Positions 26,801 to 38,124 are shown, counted from the first letter of the stretch. The stretch: DNA of 40,148 nt from Seminavis robusta (GCA_903772945.1 CAICTM010000999.1:1-40148); one strand, 5' to 3'. Notes: generated by a model from the sequence alone, not told the origin. Numbers and translations: made by a program.

Positions 26801-28160
26801 ACACCCTCAGTTGGATCTCCTCAGTCCAAAATTGAACAAGATCAGCAGACAAAGAAAGCACCATGACCTTATGAAGAAGGCAGTTATCCAACATATGGAT
26901 GTCATCAATGCCACCACAGGTGTTCCCCTTCAAGATCTGAATCCAAACTTTGAGGATGAAATTCGTCGTTTGCTCTTAGAGAAGATTGTCACTGCCAATG
27001 GCAAGCCCCTGCTGTTGGATCTGGAACGCCACAAATCCTATGCCACTGCAGGACAGTACTATGCCATCTGCCAGAAGAGTGCAAGAGACACCGTGGTGGA
27101 CAAACTCACAGATATCTTCTCAGATGCCACCATCTTCCCACAAGACTATGCCCTGAAAGATGAGGAACCCTCTGTCATTCAAAGACAACCACGAACTCCA
27201 AGGGATGATTCTTGGGATCAGTACTCATACAGTAGTCGCTCCTTTCAAACACTGTATCAAGATGATGCCTCTATTGCTTCAGTGGAGGCAATCATCACTA
27301 CTTGGGCAGACAAAGTCAGAACCTGGGGACAGAATCAGGCACCAGTGACCAATGTCTCTGTACCAGCTACAGCCACCACTGTGGCAACCAGTGATGTTAC
27401 TAGTGATGCACAGTCCAAAGAAATAGCAGCCCTTAAAGCAGCAGTGGAACAGCAGACACAGTCCACATTAGCCATGCAGCAACAGACTAAGTCCACATTA
27501 GAAGCCATGGAAAGAATGGAGAAGAAACACCAAGAACAACTGCAACAGCTGGAGGCAAAGCACCAAAAGGATCAGGAAGCCAGTGAAGCAAGATTTCAGC
27601 AGATGATGGCCTTGTTCAGTAATATGCAAAGACCATCTGAAGCCACTGCCACCCCCTCCAACCCTCCTTCCTCCAGACAACCACATCCTCCTGGAGGGGG
27701 TGCCAATGATGCTCCTGTACCGGGTATGCCTGTGCCCCAGTATGGAAGTTACCAGACTCCTCATCAATCTCCAGTCCATGGACAATATCACCACCAGGGC
27801 ACCAATGATGTCTACACACACCCAGACTTCCTCCAGGGCTACCATGGCAATCCCTACCAGAAGCGACCACCACCTTCAAATGTACCCGTTGCAACTCAAG
27901 ATGGTATTCCCGTGACGTCCCCTCTACTCAAGCAAGATGACAAGCGCCCTCGGAGCGACCCACGCTCTCTTCAGCCAGCACAGTTGTACCCAGCAGCTAC
28001 CCATCAGCCTTACCATCAACCACAGCCAGCACCCTATCATGGACTACAGTATCTTGCTGATGCCGGATTCCACCCAGGATTTTCCCAGCCTACCCAACCC
28101 CCATCACAACCCCCACCCAACCAGGACCCACAGGGGCATCCTGGTGGGCGGGGTAGTTAA
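23877..28160 (+). CDS. LINE-like ORF1 (gag-like), intact, left arm
   Basis: The frame is open for 1427 residues. The start is chosen for the good context GCCACCATGG at the first in-frame ATG; the right arm has the matching ACCACCATGG. Seen in order: a low-complexity Ser/Thr/Asn-rich N-terminus (1-284) that differs strongly from the right copy; a basic stretch LKKRKKKLPLKT; a Cys/His cluster CFCHQVSISRPQDPLCFLC (about 600-618); an acidic stretch near 740-760; a conserved globular part with YFGVRIEAMNPATSAMP and IAIVPTKVKVDTEKFDILGI (about 760-1100); a Gln-rich coiled coil (about 1180-1245, QQLEAKHQKDQEASEARF); and a Pro/Gln/His-rich tail. ORF2 starts two bases after its stop. I infer an RNA-binding, particle-forming role, as for other ORF1/gag proteins. 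It lacks 74 and 5 residues present in the right copy, including one zinc-finger-like block. Confidence 0.75.
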   Translation: MAPFDPFHKRNTAASITKTSPAGSNTMAGDPQQLHPSKSEAKSSKSMTLTTKSNRFSTINDRANKVQDDDGFQRIERTRKTTPHYQASIVAAAPDTINPIKQRNPFSVLAQPDDKWLLQYQDNAADDASNTTMETTGSASINGSFSATPPRTNTRAMTTNTQTKQPKKSITRNRKTTSSSRLRKIIPQPLPLPPVLITTTNTPVVWEKPRSSTGKEEQIRQSSTKDPDRLESNNFEQATMVVNQTNAETWPKLPARSKTASSIAHNRHILATPTDGASTMVGNSTTGRIRQQQSEVNSLKKRKKKLPLKTHIARSSVTSNDHSNTVPRTEAINLPIQCPEHLEFIVTDARTNNSSSDNTTDDATNKQETAATAYDNTNLLPGCGDIDSVTINPIKKKSKFRLKKSIQQFLATNRITAATNTEDTQPACRLADDFPKKGRTVSTALHGTYSDGTGTLIESMITNYETVSVTPSLDVLEIDTPFAMDNRSTSPLTLLLSPNESTLEVEDIPHTEDEIQEAIKHLQDTARKQDLMDDLTATHLFSNNLASKAAIQNPQQTHDILPTNSTSDSPKSLPATPKKEATTPSDHSAAVKPSCTSPQRCFCHQVSISRPQDPLCFLCKWKADPNKILTYLETELALLVPTNPANDTASVCVRNSLLELQRTHCPLPREIHQRAKSLGLLEPAPDTDVPSIPGIITMTIQESKQDAATASLGAANPMALDADESANESNTNGNQDGDNGDPMRDDDEESFEDANDGARSHKTHYFGVRIEAMNPATSAMPIPLVMQLLTLLCSDDRYSITFKDHEGIGDFEGNGIDLDSLGNMTRDQLVKWLNASVMDWGPINDYIRRFACSFYVHSPDYDSVPALKKIQGVVPFLKEHNLFLRQHSLEESQTATVCYIAGKNPKKTFRDGLLPRVSSWLRQQRPSITCPIAIVPTKVKVDTEKFDILGIQVGITDRPAFENLMKAIAKDPTLQHPQLDLLSPKLNKISRQRKHHDLMKKAVIQHMDVINATTGVPLQDLNPNFEDEIRRLLLEKIVTANGKPLLLDLERHKSYATAGQYYAICQKSARDTVVDKLTDIFSDATIFPQDYALKDEEPSVIQRQPRTPRDDSWDQYSYSSRSFQTLYQDDASIASVEAIITTWADKVRTWGQNQAPVTNVSVPATATTVATSDVTSDAQSKEIAALKAAVEQQTQSTLAMQQQTKSTLEAMERMEKKHQEQLQQLEAKHQKDQEASEARFQQMMALFSNMQRPSEATATPSNPPSSRQPHPPGGGANDAPVPGMPVPQYGSYQTPHQSPVHGQYHHQGTNDVYTHPDFLQGYHGNPYQKRPPPSNVPVATQDGIPVTSPLLKQDDKRPRSDPRSLQPAQLYPAATHQPYHQPQPAPYHGLQYLADAGFHPGFSQPTQPPSQPPPNQDPQGHPGGRGS

Positions 28161-28162
28161 AG

Positions 28163-28468
28163 ATGGGCTGGGCTCCCCCGGCACAAAGTGTTCTATGGGA
28201 CTCGCTGGGAGGAGGCCAGCCTACTGGGGCAGTTGAATCACCGTTAGTGGATGACTTTGACTCATGGGACAATCTCAAGGGGATGCTGGCTCGAAATGAG
28301 CCAGTGGGGGACATTATGCCAGCCAAGAAGCCACCACATGTGGCGAGATTCATCTTCAACAACAAGAGAGGATTTCCACTTTACGATGATAATGGTGGGG
28401 AGCTCTTTGAGGATTGCAAAACTTTGGGTATGCTAGGCACTGATTATGCTGGATTTCAAGAGCCCAAC
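28163..28468 (+). pseudogene. LINE-like ORF2, left arm, truncated in the endonuclease
   Basis: ATG at 28163 lies two bases after the ORF1 stop (TAAAGATGG). About 102 codons remain, to YAGFQEPN, which is the start of an endonuclease/exonuclease/phosphatase domain (the Gln-Glu motif). The frame then runs into sequence that belongs to the inverted right arm (WRRSLVSVRRW...), giving a chimeric open frame to 28747 with no biological meaning. No catalytic GDFND block remains in this arm. Confidence 0.75.
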
Positions 28469-30268
28469 TGGCGGAGAAGTCTTGTATCGGTCCGCAGGTG
28501 GAGTCGGATCGGATTCTGTCTCCTCAGCCTGCGGAAATGCTTTTTGAGGTGTAGCCTGGAGATGGCGTTCAATTTGCTCGGGATCCTCGACATACATCCA
28601 GTCTTGACACTGTTTTGGTGCGCGGTTGGGTCTCGGGGACTTCCAGGGCTGTCAGTCCCGCACCATGACATTTACCCGTGCGTGGGCACACTTTTGCCAT
28701 GCTCTCCGAGTGGCTTCAGCTGTTGCGCAAGCGCTTCATCACATTAGCCAACCTCGTGTCACCTTCAGATTCTATTGTGCTTGGAGTTCCATTTATACTC
28801 TTGCGCAACTTGTGTGTTCGCCACTCATCCACCTCCGCTGCACGAATTCCTTTCGGGCCTGCTTTTTCGTTCTTGCAGTCTTCCAACGAGGTGGGTAGTT
28901 CAAAGGCTGGATCGGAGATCCGCTCCATGCGTAGACGAATCTGATTGGTAACGTCGTTCTTGCATTGGAGTGCATGCAGGGCATCGTCAAGACTTGGAAC
29001 TTCAGTCGTAACTGGGTCAATGCTGGGAACTGGGAATGGCGAATAGGTTTGGCACTTTTTGGCGGCGTGGAGGCTTGCAGAGAGCAGGAGTTGATCCAAG
29101 GCCTCAGCCTTCTGCTGAGTAGGTGCCTGGTTGAATCTCCACAGTCGTTGAAAGAATCCATGGTTGTCAAGATAGATGTACTTGGATTTGATGTAGGTGG
29201 TGACTTGATGGCGTTCTTGGAATGCACCCTTCGTTGACAAGGCTTGGGTAAGGCTGCTGTGTCAGACCCAAACAGCTGTTTCAAGTCGAAGTCGACAAAG
29301 CAGGCACGGTGTCACTATAGAAGTGGTCACAGAATGGATGGTAGCCACAAGCATCACAGCCTCCAAAAGGTTTTCAGAACAAGGATGTAATCGATTACCT
29401 TACTGCCCTGACATAGGGTTAAAGTCACTGATTCCATGATTGTAGAAAATGGATCTACAAGCTTGCAGTCGGATACCAGTCGTGACAGCCCTTTCGTCCA
29501 CTTGCCAAATCGTCATTGAAATCCCCACCCACATAATCTCATGACCATTGGCGATGTCATTGGCCCCGCATTCCTGAAGTCATCATAGTGGTTCCTCCTT
29601 GGATCAAGGGACGGTCTTGATTCCTGTACATAGATGGCATTCAGTTGGGCCAAAACGGTCCTATCCCAGCCCTCTCAACACTTCCATCGGTGACAGTATA
29701 CACATTGTAAACTGATAGTCGCTTCCATCTTTTCAGGATAGAACTGTCTTGTCCAACGGCCCAGGTAGTCTGCCTCAGCCTCCAACACTCTTCCAACGGT
29801 GCGGCCATCACCAGAGATAGAGTCCCTCCTGGCTTGTATTCTCTTAATGGATCTGAGGAGTGCTGCGAAGGTGACCTTCCTGTGGTCAAAAACCTTCCTC
29901 ACAGCTGCCTGAATCTTCCGTCTCACCTGGCTGGTTAGTATCAAGATTGGCCTCTTGAAATCCAGCATAAACAGTGCCCAGCATACCCAAATTTTTGCAA
30001 TCTTCAAAGAACTCCCCACCATTATCATCATAAAGTGGAAATCCTCCTCTTGTTGTTGAAGTTGAATCTCGCCACATGTAGTGGCTTCTTGGGCGTGGCA
30101 TAATGTCCCCCACTGGCTCATTTCGAGCCAGCATTCCCTTTAGATCTTTCCCATGAGTCAAAGTCACCACTAACGGTGATTCAAATGCCCCAGTAGGCTG
30201 GCCCGTGACACTCCACGGGCGGCCCACGCATCCCATAGAACACCTTGTGCCGGGGGAGCCCACGCCAT
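28469..30268 (-). pseudogene. LINE-like ORF2, right arm: endonuclease and linker, no RT, frameshifted
   Basis: Minus strand from ATG 30268, with several frameshifts and stops. Seen: GFQEANLDTNQP (about 29960-29930), KIQAAVRKVFDHRKVTFAAL, GRTVGRVLEAEADYLGRWTR, QFYP, then WVG-DFNDDLASGRKGLSRLV (about 29535-29470). QE and GDFND are signature parts of AP-like endonucleases in LINEs. Past it are a helical linker (HQVTTYIKSKYIYLDNHGFF...; open at 29240-28716) and, near 28560, an EDPEQIERHLQA-like block that usually sits just before the reverse transcriptase. The RT itself is absent because the sequence meets the left arm at 28466-28469. Confidence 0.7.
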
Positions 30269-30270
30269 CT

Positions 30271-33200
30271 TTAACTACCCCGCCACCAGGATGCCCCTGT
30301 GTGTCCTGGTTGGGTGGGGGTTGTGATGGGGTGGGGTAGGCTGGGAAAATCTGGGTGGAATACGGCATCAGCAAGATACTGTAGTTCCATGATAGGGTGC
30401 TGGCTGATGGTTGATGGTAAGGCTGATGGGTAGCTGCGGGGTACAACTGTGCTGGCTGAAGAGAGCGTGGTCGCTCCGAGGGCGCTTGTCATCCTGCTTG
30501 TAGTAGAGGGGACGTCACGGTGAATACCATCTTGAGTTGCAACGGTGTACATTTGAAGTGTGGTGGTCGCTTCTGGTAGGGATTTCCATGGTAGCCCGTG
30601 AGGAAGTCTGGGTGTGTGTAGACATCATGGTGCCCTTGGTGGTGATATTGTCCATGTGCTGGAGATGATGAGGAGTTCTGGTAACTTCCATACTGGGGCA
30701 CAGGCATACCGTGTACATGAGCATCATTGGCACCCCTCCAGGAGGATGTGGTTGCTGAGGAAGGAGGGTTGGAGGGAGTGGCATTGGCTTCAGATGGTCT
30801 TTGCATATTACTGAACCAGGCCATCATCTTCTGAAATCTTGCTTCACTGGCTTTCCTGATCACTTTTGGTGCTTTGCCTCCAACTGTTTGCAGTTGTTTC
30901 TTGGTGTTCCTTTTCCATTCTTTCCATGTCTTCTAATGTGTGACTTAGTCTTTGCTGCATGGCTAATGTTGCACTTGGTCTGTGTTCCATTGCTGCTTTA
31001 GAGGGCTGCTTTTTCTTTGGACTTTGCATCACTATAACATCACTGGTTGCCACAGTGTGGCTGTAGCTGGTACAGAGACAATTGGTCACCGGTGCCTGAT
31101 TGTGCCCCCAGGTTCTGACTTTTGCTGCTCCAAGTAGTGATGATTGCTGCCACTGAAGCTAGAGGCATCATCTTGATACAGTGTTTAAAGGAGCGACTAA
31201 TGTATGAGTACTGATCCAAAGAATCATCCCTTGGAGTTCGTGTGGTTGTCTTTGAATGACAGAGGGTTCCTCATCTTCAGGGCATAGTCTTGTGGGAAGA
31301 TGGTGGCATCTGAGAAGATACTGTGAGTTTCCACCACGGTGTTTCTTGCACTCTTCTGGCAGATGCATAGTACTGTCCTGCAGTGGCATAGGATTTGTGG
31401 CGTTCCAGATCAACAGCAGGGGCTTGCCATTGGCAGTGAACAATCTTCTCTAAGAGCAAACACGAATTTCATCCTCAAAGTTTGGATCAGATCTTGAAGG
31501 GGAACACCTGTGGTGGAATTGATGACATCCATATGTTGGATACTGCCTTCTTCATAAGGTCATGGTGCTTTTTTTGTCTGCTGATCTTGTTTCAATTTTG
31601 GACTGAGGAGATCCAACTGAGGGTTGTTGCAGAGTGGGATCTTGGCAATGGCTTTCATAAGGTTCTCAAGGCTGGACGGTCGGTGATTCCCACCTGGATA
31701 CAAGGATGTCAAACTTCTCAGTATCGACCTTGACTTTGGTTGGAACAATGGCATGGGACAGGTGATGGAAGCCTCTGCTGACGTAGCCAACTGGATACCC
31801 TGGGTAAGAGGCCACTCGGAAGGTCTTCTTAGGATTCTTCCCTGCAATGTAGCATACTGTGGCAGTTTGGGTTTCCTCTAGGCTGTGTTGGCGGAGGAAG
31901 AGATTGTGTTCTTTGAGAAAGGGAACACTCCTTGAATCTTCTTGAGTGCAGGACGCTGTCGTAATCAGGGCTGTGCACATAAAAGGAACAGGCAAATCGA
32001 CGAATATAATCATTGATAGGACCCCAGTCCATCACTGAGGCATTCAGCCACTTGACAAGTGTTCGCGGGTCATGTTTCCTAGGAGTCCAAGTCAATTCCA
32101 TTGCCTTCAAAGTCACCGATCCTTCATGATCTTTGAAGGTGATTGAGTACCTGTCATCAGAACACAATAGTGTCAACAGCTGCATGACTAGGGGAATAGG
32201 CATTGCTGAAGTTGCTGGATTCATTGCCTCAATGCGAACCCCAAAGTAGTGTGTTTTGTGGCTCCTTGCACCATCGTTGGTATCCTCAAAGCTTTCCTCG
32301 TCGTCATCCCTCATAGGATCTCCATTGTCGCCATCCTGATTGCCATTGGTGTTGGATTCATTTGCGCTCTCATCCGCATCAAGAGCCATGGGATTGGCAG
32401 CACCAAGTGAAGCAGTGGCGGCATCTTGCTTGGACTCTTGAATGGTCATGGTGATAATGCCTGGGATCGAGGGAACATCAGTATCAGGAGCTGGTTCCAG
32501 TAGACCCAAGGACTTGGCTCTCTGGTGAATCTCTCTTGGCAATGGACAGTGAGTTCTCTGTAGCTCGAGAAGGGAGTTCCTAACACAGACAGAAGCAGTG
32601 GCATTGGCTGGGTCGGTGGGAACAAGGAATGCTAGGTCTGTTTCCAGATAAGTGAGTATCTTGTTTGGATCAGCCTTCCATTTGCAGAGGAAGCACAATG
32701 GGTCTTGTGGTCTAGAGATCGATAGCTGTTGACAGAAGCATCGCTGGGGACTGGTACATGATGGCTTTACTGCAGCTGAATGATCTGAAGGTGTAGTGGC
32801 CTCTTTCTTCGGGGTGGTGGGTAGACTTTTGGGTGAGTCAGAAGTGGAATTGGTAGGTAATATGTCATGTGTTTGCTGTGGATTTTGAATGGCTGCTTTG
32901 GATGCCAGGTTGTTGCTGGAGAGATGTGTTGCCGTGAGATCGTCCATCAAGTCCTGTTTCCTTGCAGTGTCTTGAAGGTGCTTGATGGCCTCCTGAATCT
33001 CATCTTCTGTGTGAGGAACGTCTTCCACTTCCAGTGTAGATTCATTTGGGGATAGCAGTAGTGTCAAAGGTGATGTCGAGCGGGTGTCCATAGCAAAAGG
33101 ATCATGCAATGGAATGAACTGCTTGCAAGAGTTGCAAAAGTATGTAGGCTCGAAGCTTTGTTGCTTGACAAGAAGATTGGTGGTTGGTTCGTCCAATGTG

Positions 33201-34774
33201 AGGTCCTCGGATGTCACGAGAGCGTTACATATGGGACAAATGATGGGCATGTGTTCAACCAACTTGACTGGTGTAGTGAGATCAATCGCTGCATCAACAG
33301 TGCCTTGGGAGTTGGGGTCAGCAGTATCGATTTCAAGGACGTCTTGATTAGGGTCACGTAGTGAAGGAGTCGCAGAAACAGTTTCGTGATTGGTGATCAT
33401 TGATTCGATAAGGGTGCCGGTGCCGTCGGAGTAGGTTCCATGAAGAGCAGCTGACACTGTTCGTCCCTTCTTAGGAAAGTCATCAGCGAGCCTACATGCG
33501 GGTTGGGTATCCTCTGTGTTGGTAGCCGCAGTGAGCCGGTTTGTGGCCAGAAATTGCTGGATCGATTTCTTTAGGCGAAACTTGGATTTCTTTTTGATTG
33601 GGTTAATAGTAGCAGAGTCGGTGTCGCCGCAGCCAGGTAGCAAGTTTGTGTTGTCGTATGCTGTTGCCGCTGCTTCTTGTTTGTTGGTTGCATCATCAGT
33701 GGTATTGTCAGAACTCGAGTTATTGGTTCGAGCATCGGTAACAATCAACTCTAGGTTTTCAGGACATTGGATTGGTAAGTTGATGGCTTCCGTTCGAGGA
33801 ACTGTGTTGCTGTGGTCGTTGGGAGTGACAGAGCTTCGCGCGATCTGGGTTTTCAAAGGGAGTTTCTTCTTTCTCTTTTTCAATGAATTTACCTCCGACT
33901 GTTGTTGCCTGATGCGTCCAGTGGTCGTGTCCACCGCGTTCCGCCACTGTCCTGCTTGTTGCTGTGTTTTTGTGCAACCAAAGGAGCCGTTTTTCTTATT
34001 GATCAGAGGTGGCCACTCCCTGGCGTTATTTACTGAGGTTGTGAAGACAGAGACAGTCGTGCTAGGATGTTGTTGTTTTCGCTTCATTGCATTGCTGGTC
34101 TTCGTGCGTTTCTTCGTGCGACAAGATTGCACTTCAGCGCCATTTGTTTTGTGGATGGGTGCGTCCCAAGATACTGGCGTAGTAGTGGCAGTCGTTAAGA
34201 TTGGCGGCAGTGGTAATGGATCTGTATCAATCGGTTGATGGTTTGATTTGTTGGATTTCCTTTCACGCTTGTTTGCCGCTGTTCTCATGGACGTAATATT
34301 ACTCCGTGGTGGTGTCATTTCCTTGGAGGCGTCATCATCGGAGCTAGTGCCGGTAGTGTCGAGAGTGGTAATGGACGAGTTATCGAGAGAATCGGTTGAG
34401 TTTTGTTGTAGCCAAGGGTCATCATTGCTGTCATCAACCAATGCGAGAAATCGGTTGTCGTCGATATACGAAGCGATGGATGTGCTGTTGTGTGCTGGAG
34501 TAAGTGTAGCCTGGTGCATGGGTGTTGTCTTCTTGCTCAATGGGATGTCATGAAAGATATCGATAGGAGGACTAGAATGGACCGCGGGTGAGGAGTCTTT
34601 GCTGTGGAATGACTTCGACTGTAGGATTCCATGAGTTGTACTCGATGGTTTCAAGATCGTTTTCGGAGCTCTAAAGAGCGATGCTTGCCCATGATGCATC
34701 TGACGTGAAGTATCCGGTGTTGTTGGACTCATCGGAGGCGTCATTCGAAGACGAAATGGACCACTAGGCGCCAT
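30271..34774 (-). pseudogene. LINE-like ORF1, right arm, 3' half frameshifted
   Basis: Minus strand. ATG at 34774 sits in ACCACCATGG, the counterpart of the left start. The frame is open to about 31829 (about 980 codons), though two compensating shifts near 32080-32110 garble a short part. From about 31930 onward it shifts repeatedly (pieces open at 32013-31666, 31847-31560, 31443-31168, 31089-30844, 30863-30489 and 30552-30271). It keeps a block CPICNALVTSEDLTLDEPTT...FCNSC (about 33240-33120) that the left copy has lost: a likely second zinc finger. The stop is at 30273-30271, with ORF2 starting two bases on. The N-terminal ~283 codons are strongly diverged from the left copy, while the rest is nearly identical. 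Confidence 0.8.
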
Positions 34775-34861
34775 GGTGGTCCTTTTTCTTGGGATTGGTA
34801 GAAACAACGGCAGGTTTACTATACGATAAACAGTACTAATTGACGAGTCAGTGTGCGTCCC

Positions 34862-37800
34862 GAAGGGGCGTTTCCAGTTCGCTTGGATCTGGAATTGTTG
34901 TTTGCAACTGATGAACACTACGGCAAATTAGATGATTGCCTAGAAGCTGCTCAACTAGACTCTGATGATCTATTTAGCATCGTTAACCTCGTCCGTGGCC
35001 AACCACCTCGTAAACGTCGCAAGACAAGAGACCTCAAACCCATCGTCTATGTTAGATTTAACAAGCGAGAAAAAGGGAAACCAAAACCCGTTACACTCCG
35101 TTGCTTACTGGATACAGGAGCATCCGGAACCTTGATTGCTCAACCTCATGCTAAGAAATTACGCATGAAGGATCTTGGGGGCGTCCAAACAATGTGGACT
35201 ACCCCTGCAGGAGAATTAAACACCAGCACGAAGTGCAAAGGTGCATTCATGATTCCTGAATTCCACGAAGATAGAATTATCGAGTGGGATTTACACGTCA
35301 CCAAGAGCTTGGGGGCGTATGACATGATCATAGGTCGAGACATTCTCTCTGACTTAGGATTCAAGTTCGATTTCACTACCATGTCAGTGGAGTGGGACGG
35401 CGCATCTATTCCTATGAAAGACAGCGACACCAATGAAGAAGAGAACTTCTTCATTCCTGATCCTACTGCTGTTGATGACAGTGCAGATCGTCTCAAGAAG
35501 ATTCTTGATGCGAAATACGGACAAGCTGACTTAAGGCAGGTTTGCCAAAGTCAAGATCAGTTAAACAAGGAAGAGAAGGAACAGCTTCATTCCTTACTGA
35601 CGAAGTACTCTGACCTATTCGATGGTACTTTAGGAAAGTGGCAGATGGACGACTACGAAGTAGAACTTCTCCTGATGCTAAACCCTATCACTGCCAGGGC
35701 TTATCTATTCCACGTGTCCATACCAACACTCTTAAGATGGAGGTTGAACGTCTCTGCGAGGCAGGAGTACACAAAGAAGGTAAACCGTTCCGAGTGGGCG
35801 GCACCAACTTTTATCATTCCCAAGAAAGATGGGATCTTGTACGATTCATCTCTGATTCCGGGAACTGAACAAAAGGATTAAGCGGAAGCCTTATCCTATC
35901 CAAAATACAGGACATGCTCTTGAATCTAGATGGATTCAAGTACGCTACTAGTCTAGACTGAAAATGGGATACTATGACATCGAACCTGTCACTCACTCGA
36001 AGCAACTCTGTACCATCGTACTCCCGTGGGGAAAGTACGAGTAACCAGAGGTTGCCAATGGCCTATGTAATAGTCCCGACATCTCCAAGAGAAGATGGGA
36101 ACACTAAGCACGACTAGAATACGTCGTGCATACATTGAGATCTAATCATCCTAACTAACGGCGATCTGGCAGATCACGTTAAAAGTTGGATGAAGTTCTC
36201 CGAAGGCTTCGAGAAGCCGGACTAAGATCAATGCACCAAGTCCTTCTTCGCAAGAGGAGAACTTGAATACTTAGGTTACTGGATTACTCGAGAAGGGTCC
36301 AACTATAAACCAAGAAAATAGACGCGATCCAGAATATCGTTCCTCCTACCAACAGAAAAAAACTCCGTAGATTCATTGGACTAGTGAATACTATCGGACA
36401 TGTGATTAGACGATTACATGTACTGGCCCCACTACGCTTCGTTACTTCCAAAAACAACAAAGTGGAATGGGAAGCGGAACACGACAAGGCCTTTAGCCAG
36501 ATGAGAAGATCATCAGCAAAGAAACCTTGCTCGCTTACCCTGATTCAACGATACATTCGTTACCACACGGATGCGAGTGAAACTCAACTAGGTGCAGTAA
36601 TTTCCCAGAAGGGAAAACCTACGCGTTCTACAGCAGGAAGCTCAACCCTGCTCAGACACGTTACACTTACCGAGAAGGAACTTCTCAGTATGAGAAACTC
36701 TGAAAGAGTTTCGTAACATTCTTCTGGGACAGAAGATCGTTGTGCATACGGACCACAAGAATCTTACATGTAAGAACTTCAATACCGAATCGCGTAATGC
36801 GATGAGCCTTATTCTGGAAGAATAGGCCCTGAACTAGGGTACATCAAGGGCGAACAGAAATCGTGCTGATGCGTTGTCGAGCATTAACATCTCCAACAAC
36901 GACGGTTTTTCAGAACAAATGGACAGCGCAGATCGCTGAGCTCATGGCTGCAGACGAAGAGGATTCCCTAGCGAGTTCCCTCTCTGTTCCCGAGATCGAA
37001 CATCGTCAGAAAGACGACAAGACACGATATCAAGAAACTCCTCAGGGAAAAGCACAAACGACTACAAAGAAGCAATCTTTCCCCAGAGGGAAAGTCTACG
37101 ACTTAGTAGTTAAGGACGATAAGATCGTCGTACCTAAGTATGCAGAAGAAGCTAGTGAATGGTACAATGGTGTGCTGATGCATCTGGCGAGACTCGCACA
37201 GAACAACCATCAGCCAACACTAACACCTGGAAAGGACTGCGCAAACTGTGCAGGCCGTATGCCAGCGTGCCAAAGCTGCCAGATGAAACAAACCCAAGAC
37301 GCGTAAGCTGGGATTGATGCTCCAAAGACTTGTGAGGAGATCCCTTGGAAAGACTATTATTGACCTGATAGGTCCTACAACGTCGGGGATCCAAGAAAAA
37401 GAATTCCTGTACCTTCATTGCTTGACAATGATTGATCCCGTAACCGGATGGTTCGAGATTGCAGAGATCTTGCTCCAAGGCAGCAGACAAAGTAACCATC
37501 GTCCTAGAACAAACGGGCTTACTCGGTATCCATGGCCGGCTGAGTTATCATGGATAGAGGACGTGAGTTCCGCGCAGAGGTCAGAAGACTCTCCGGGATG
37601 ACTGGATTTCGTCGCAAGTTCATCATCACGCGTAACCCTCAAGCAACTATGGTCGAGCGTGCTCATCAAACCATACGCAACTTGATCGCTGTTCAAAACA
37701 TAAGTGCCAAGACGACTCATGAACGGATCCTGGGATGGAGTCCTCACGGCGTTCGCTTCGCAATGAACGCCACGATTCTACCACCTTGCGTGCAACCCCC

Positions 37801-38124
37801 GCACAGCCTCGTGTTCAACCGTGACGCGATCACAAACGTCCGTTTCGAAGCAAACTGGAAGTACATCAAGGAACGCGCCAACGACTCATCCAACAGAAAC
37901 AACGATAGGGAGAACGCGACGCGTGTCCCTCATCAATACAATGTCAACGATACCGTGATGATTCAACAGTATCAGCACCGAAGTACGGTCAGCCAAAGTA
38001 CAAAGTCCCTTACACTATAGACCGATCAATGACAATGGCACGTATGGCTCCAACATGCTACCGCGCAATGGCGCACAGTCTACCAGACTGGGAACATAAG
38101 GTATATACACCATACAAGGCCTGA
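34862..38124 (+). pseudogene. Ty3/gypsy-like pol, right copy, decayed
   Basis: The first part is open to 35881. It contains an aspartic protease (LLDTGASGTLIAQPH near 35107; flap/C-terminal block IIGRDILSDLG near 35331), then a pre-RT linker and the start of reverse transcriptase. The RT is then broken by frameshifts, and its palm is partly missing. Remains of the RT end and RNase H follow (YHTDASETQLGAVISQKGK near 36562; an HTDHKNLTC block near 36735; HRADALSS-like text near 36865). Integrase remains are a Cys pair CANCAGRMPACQSC near 37236, a first-Asp block DLIGPTTSGIQEKEF, MDRGREFRAEV (37550), then ATMVERAHQTIRN (catalytic Glu) and a C-terminal domain to TGA 38122-38124. Gag is absent. 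The order protease-RT-RNase H-integrase is Ty3/gypsy. It is dead but more complete than the left copy. Confidence 0.85.

Larger units (their letters stand above)
21726..28468. mobile_element. Left arm of a 17-kb inverted composite retroelement
   Basis: From the outside in: an LTR (21726-22152), a deleted gypsy-like pol on the minus strand (to about 23800), then a LINE-like ORF1 on the plus strand (23877-28160) and the first ~300 bases of ORF2. The same parts in the same order, inverted, make the right arm. The 5' LTR and gag are missing. The arm ends at the central junction at about 28466-28469, inside the endonuclease domain. Confidence 0.8.

Noticed and set aside
28469..28747. The tail of the open frame 28163-28747 as a true C-terminus of ORF2.
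   Set aside because: The sequence is the complement of the right-arm ORF2 linker, so the frame only crosses the palindrome joint by chance.
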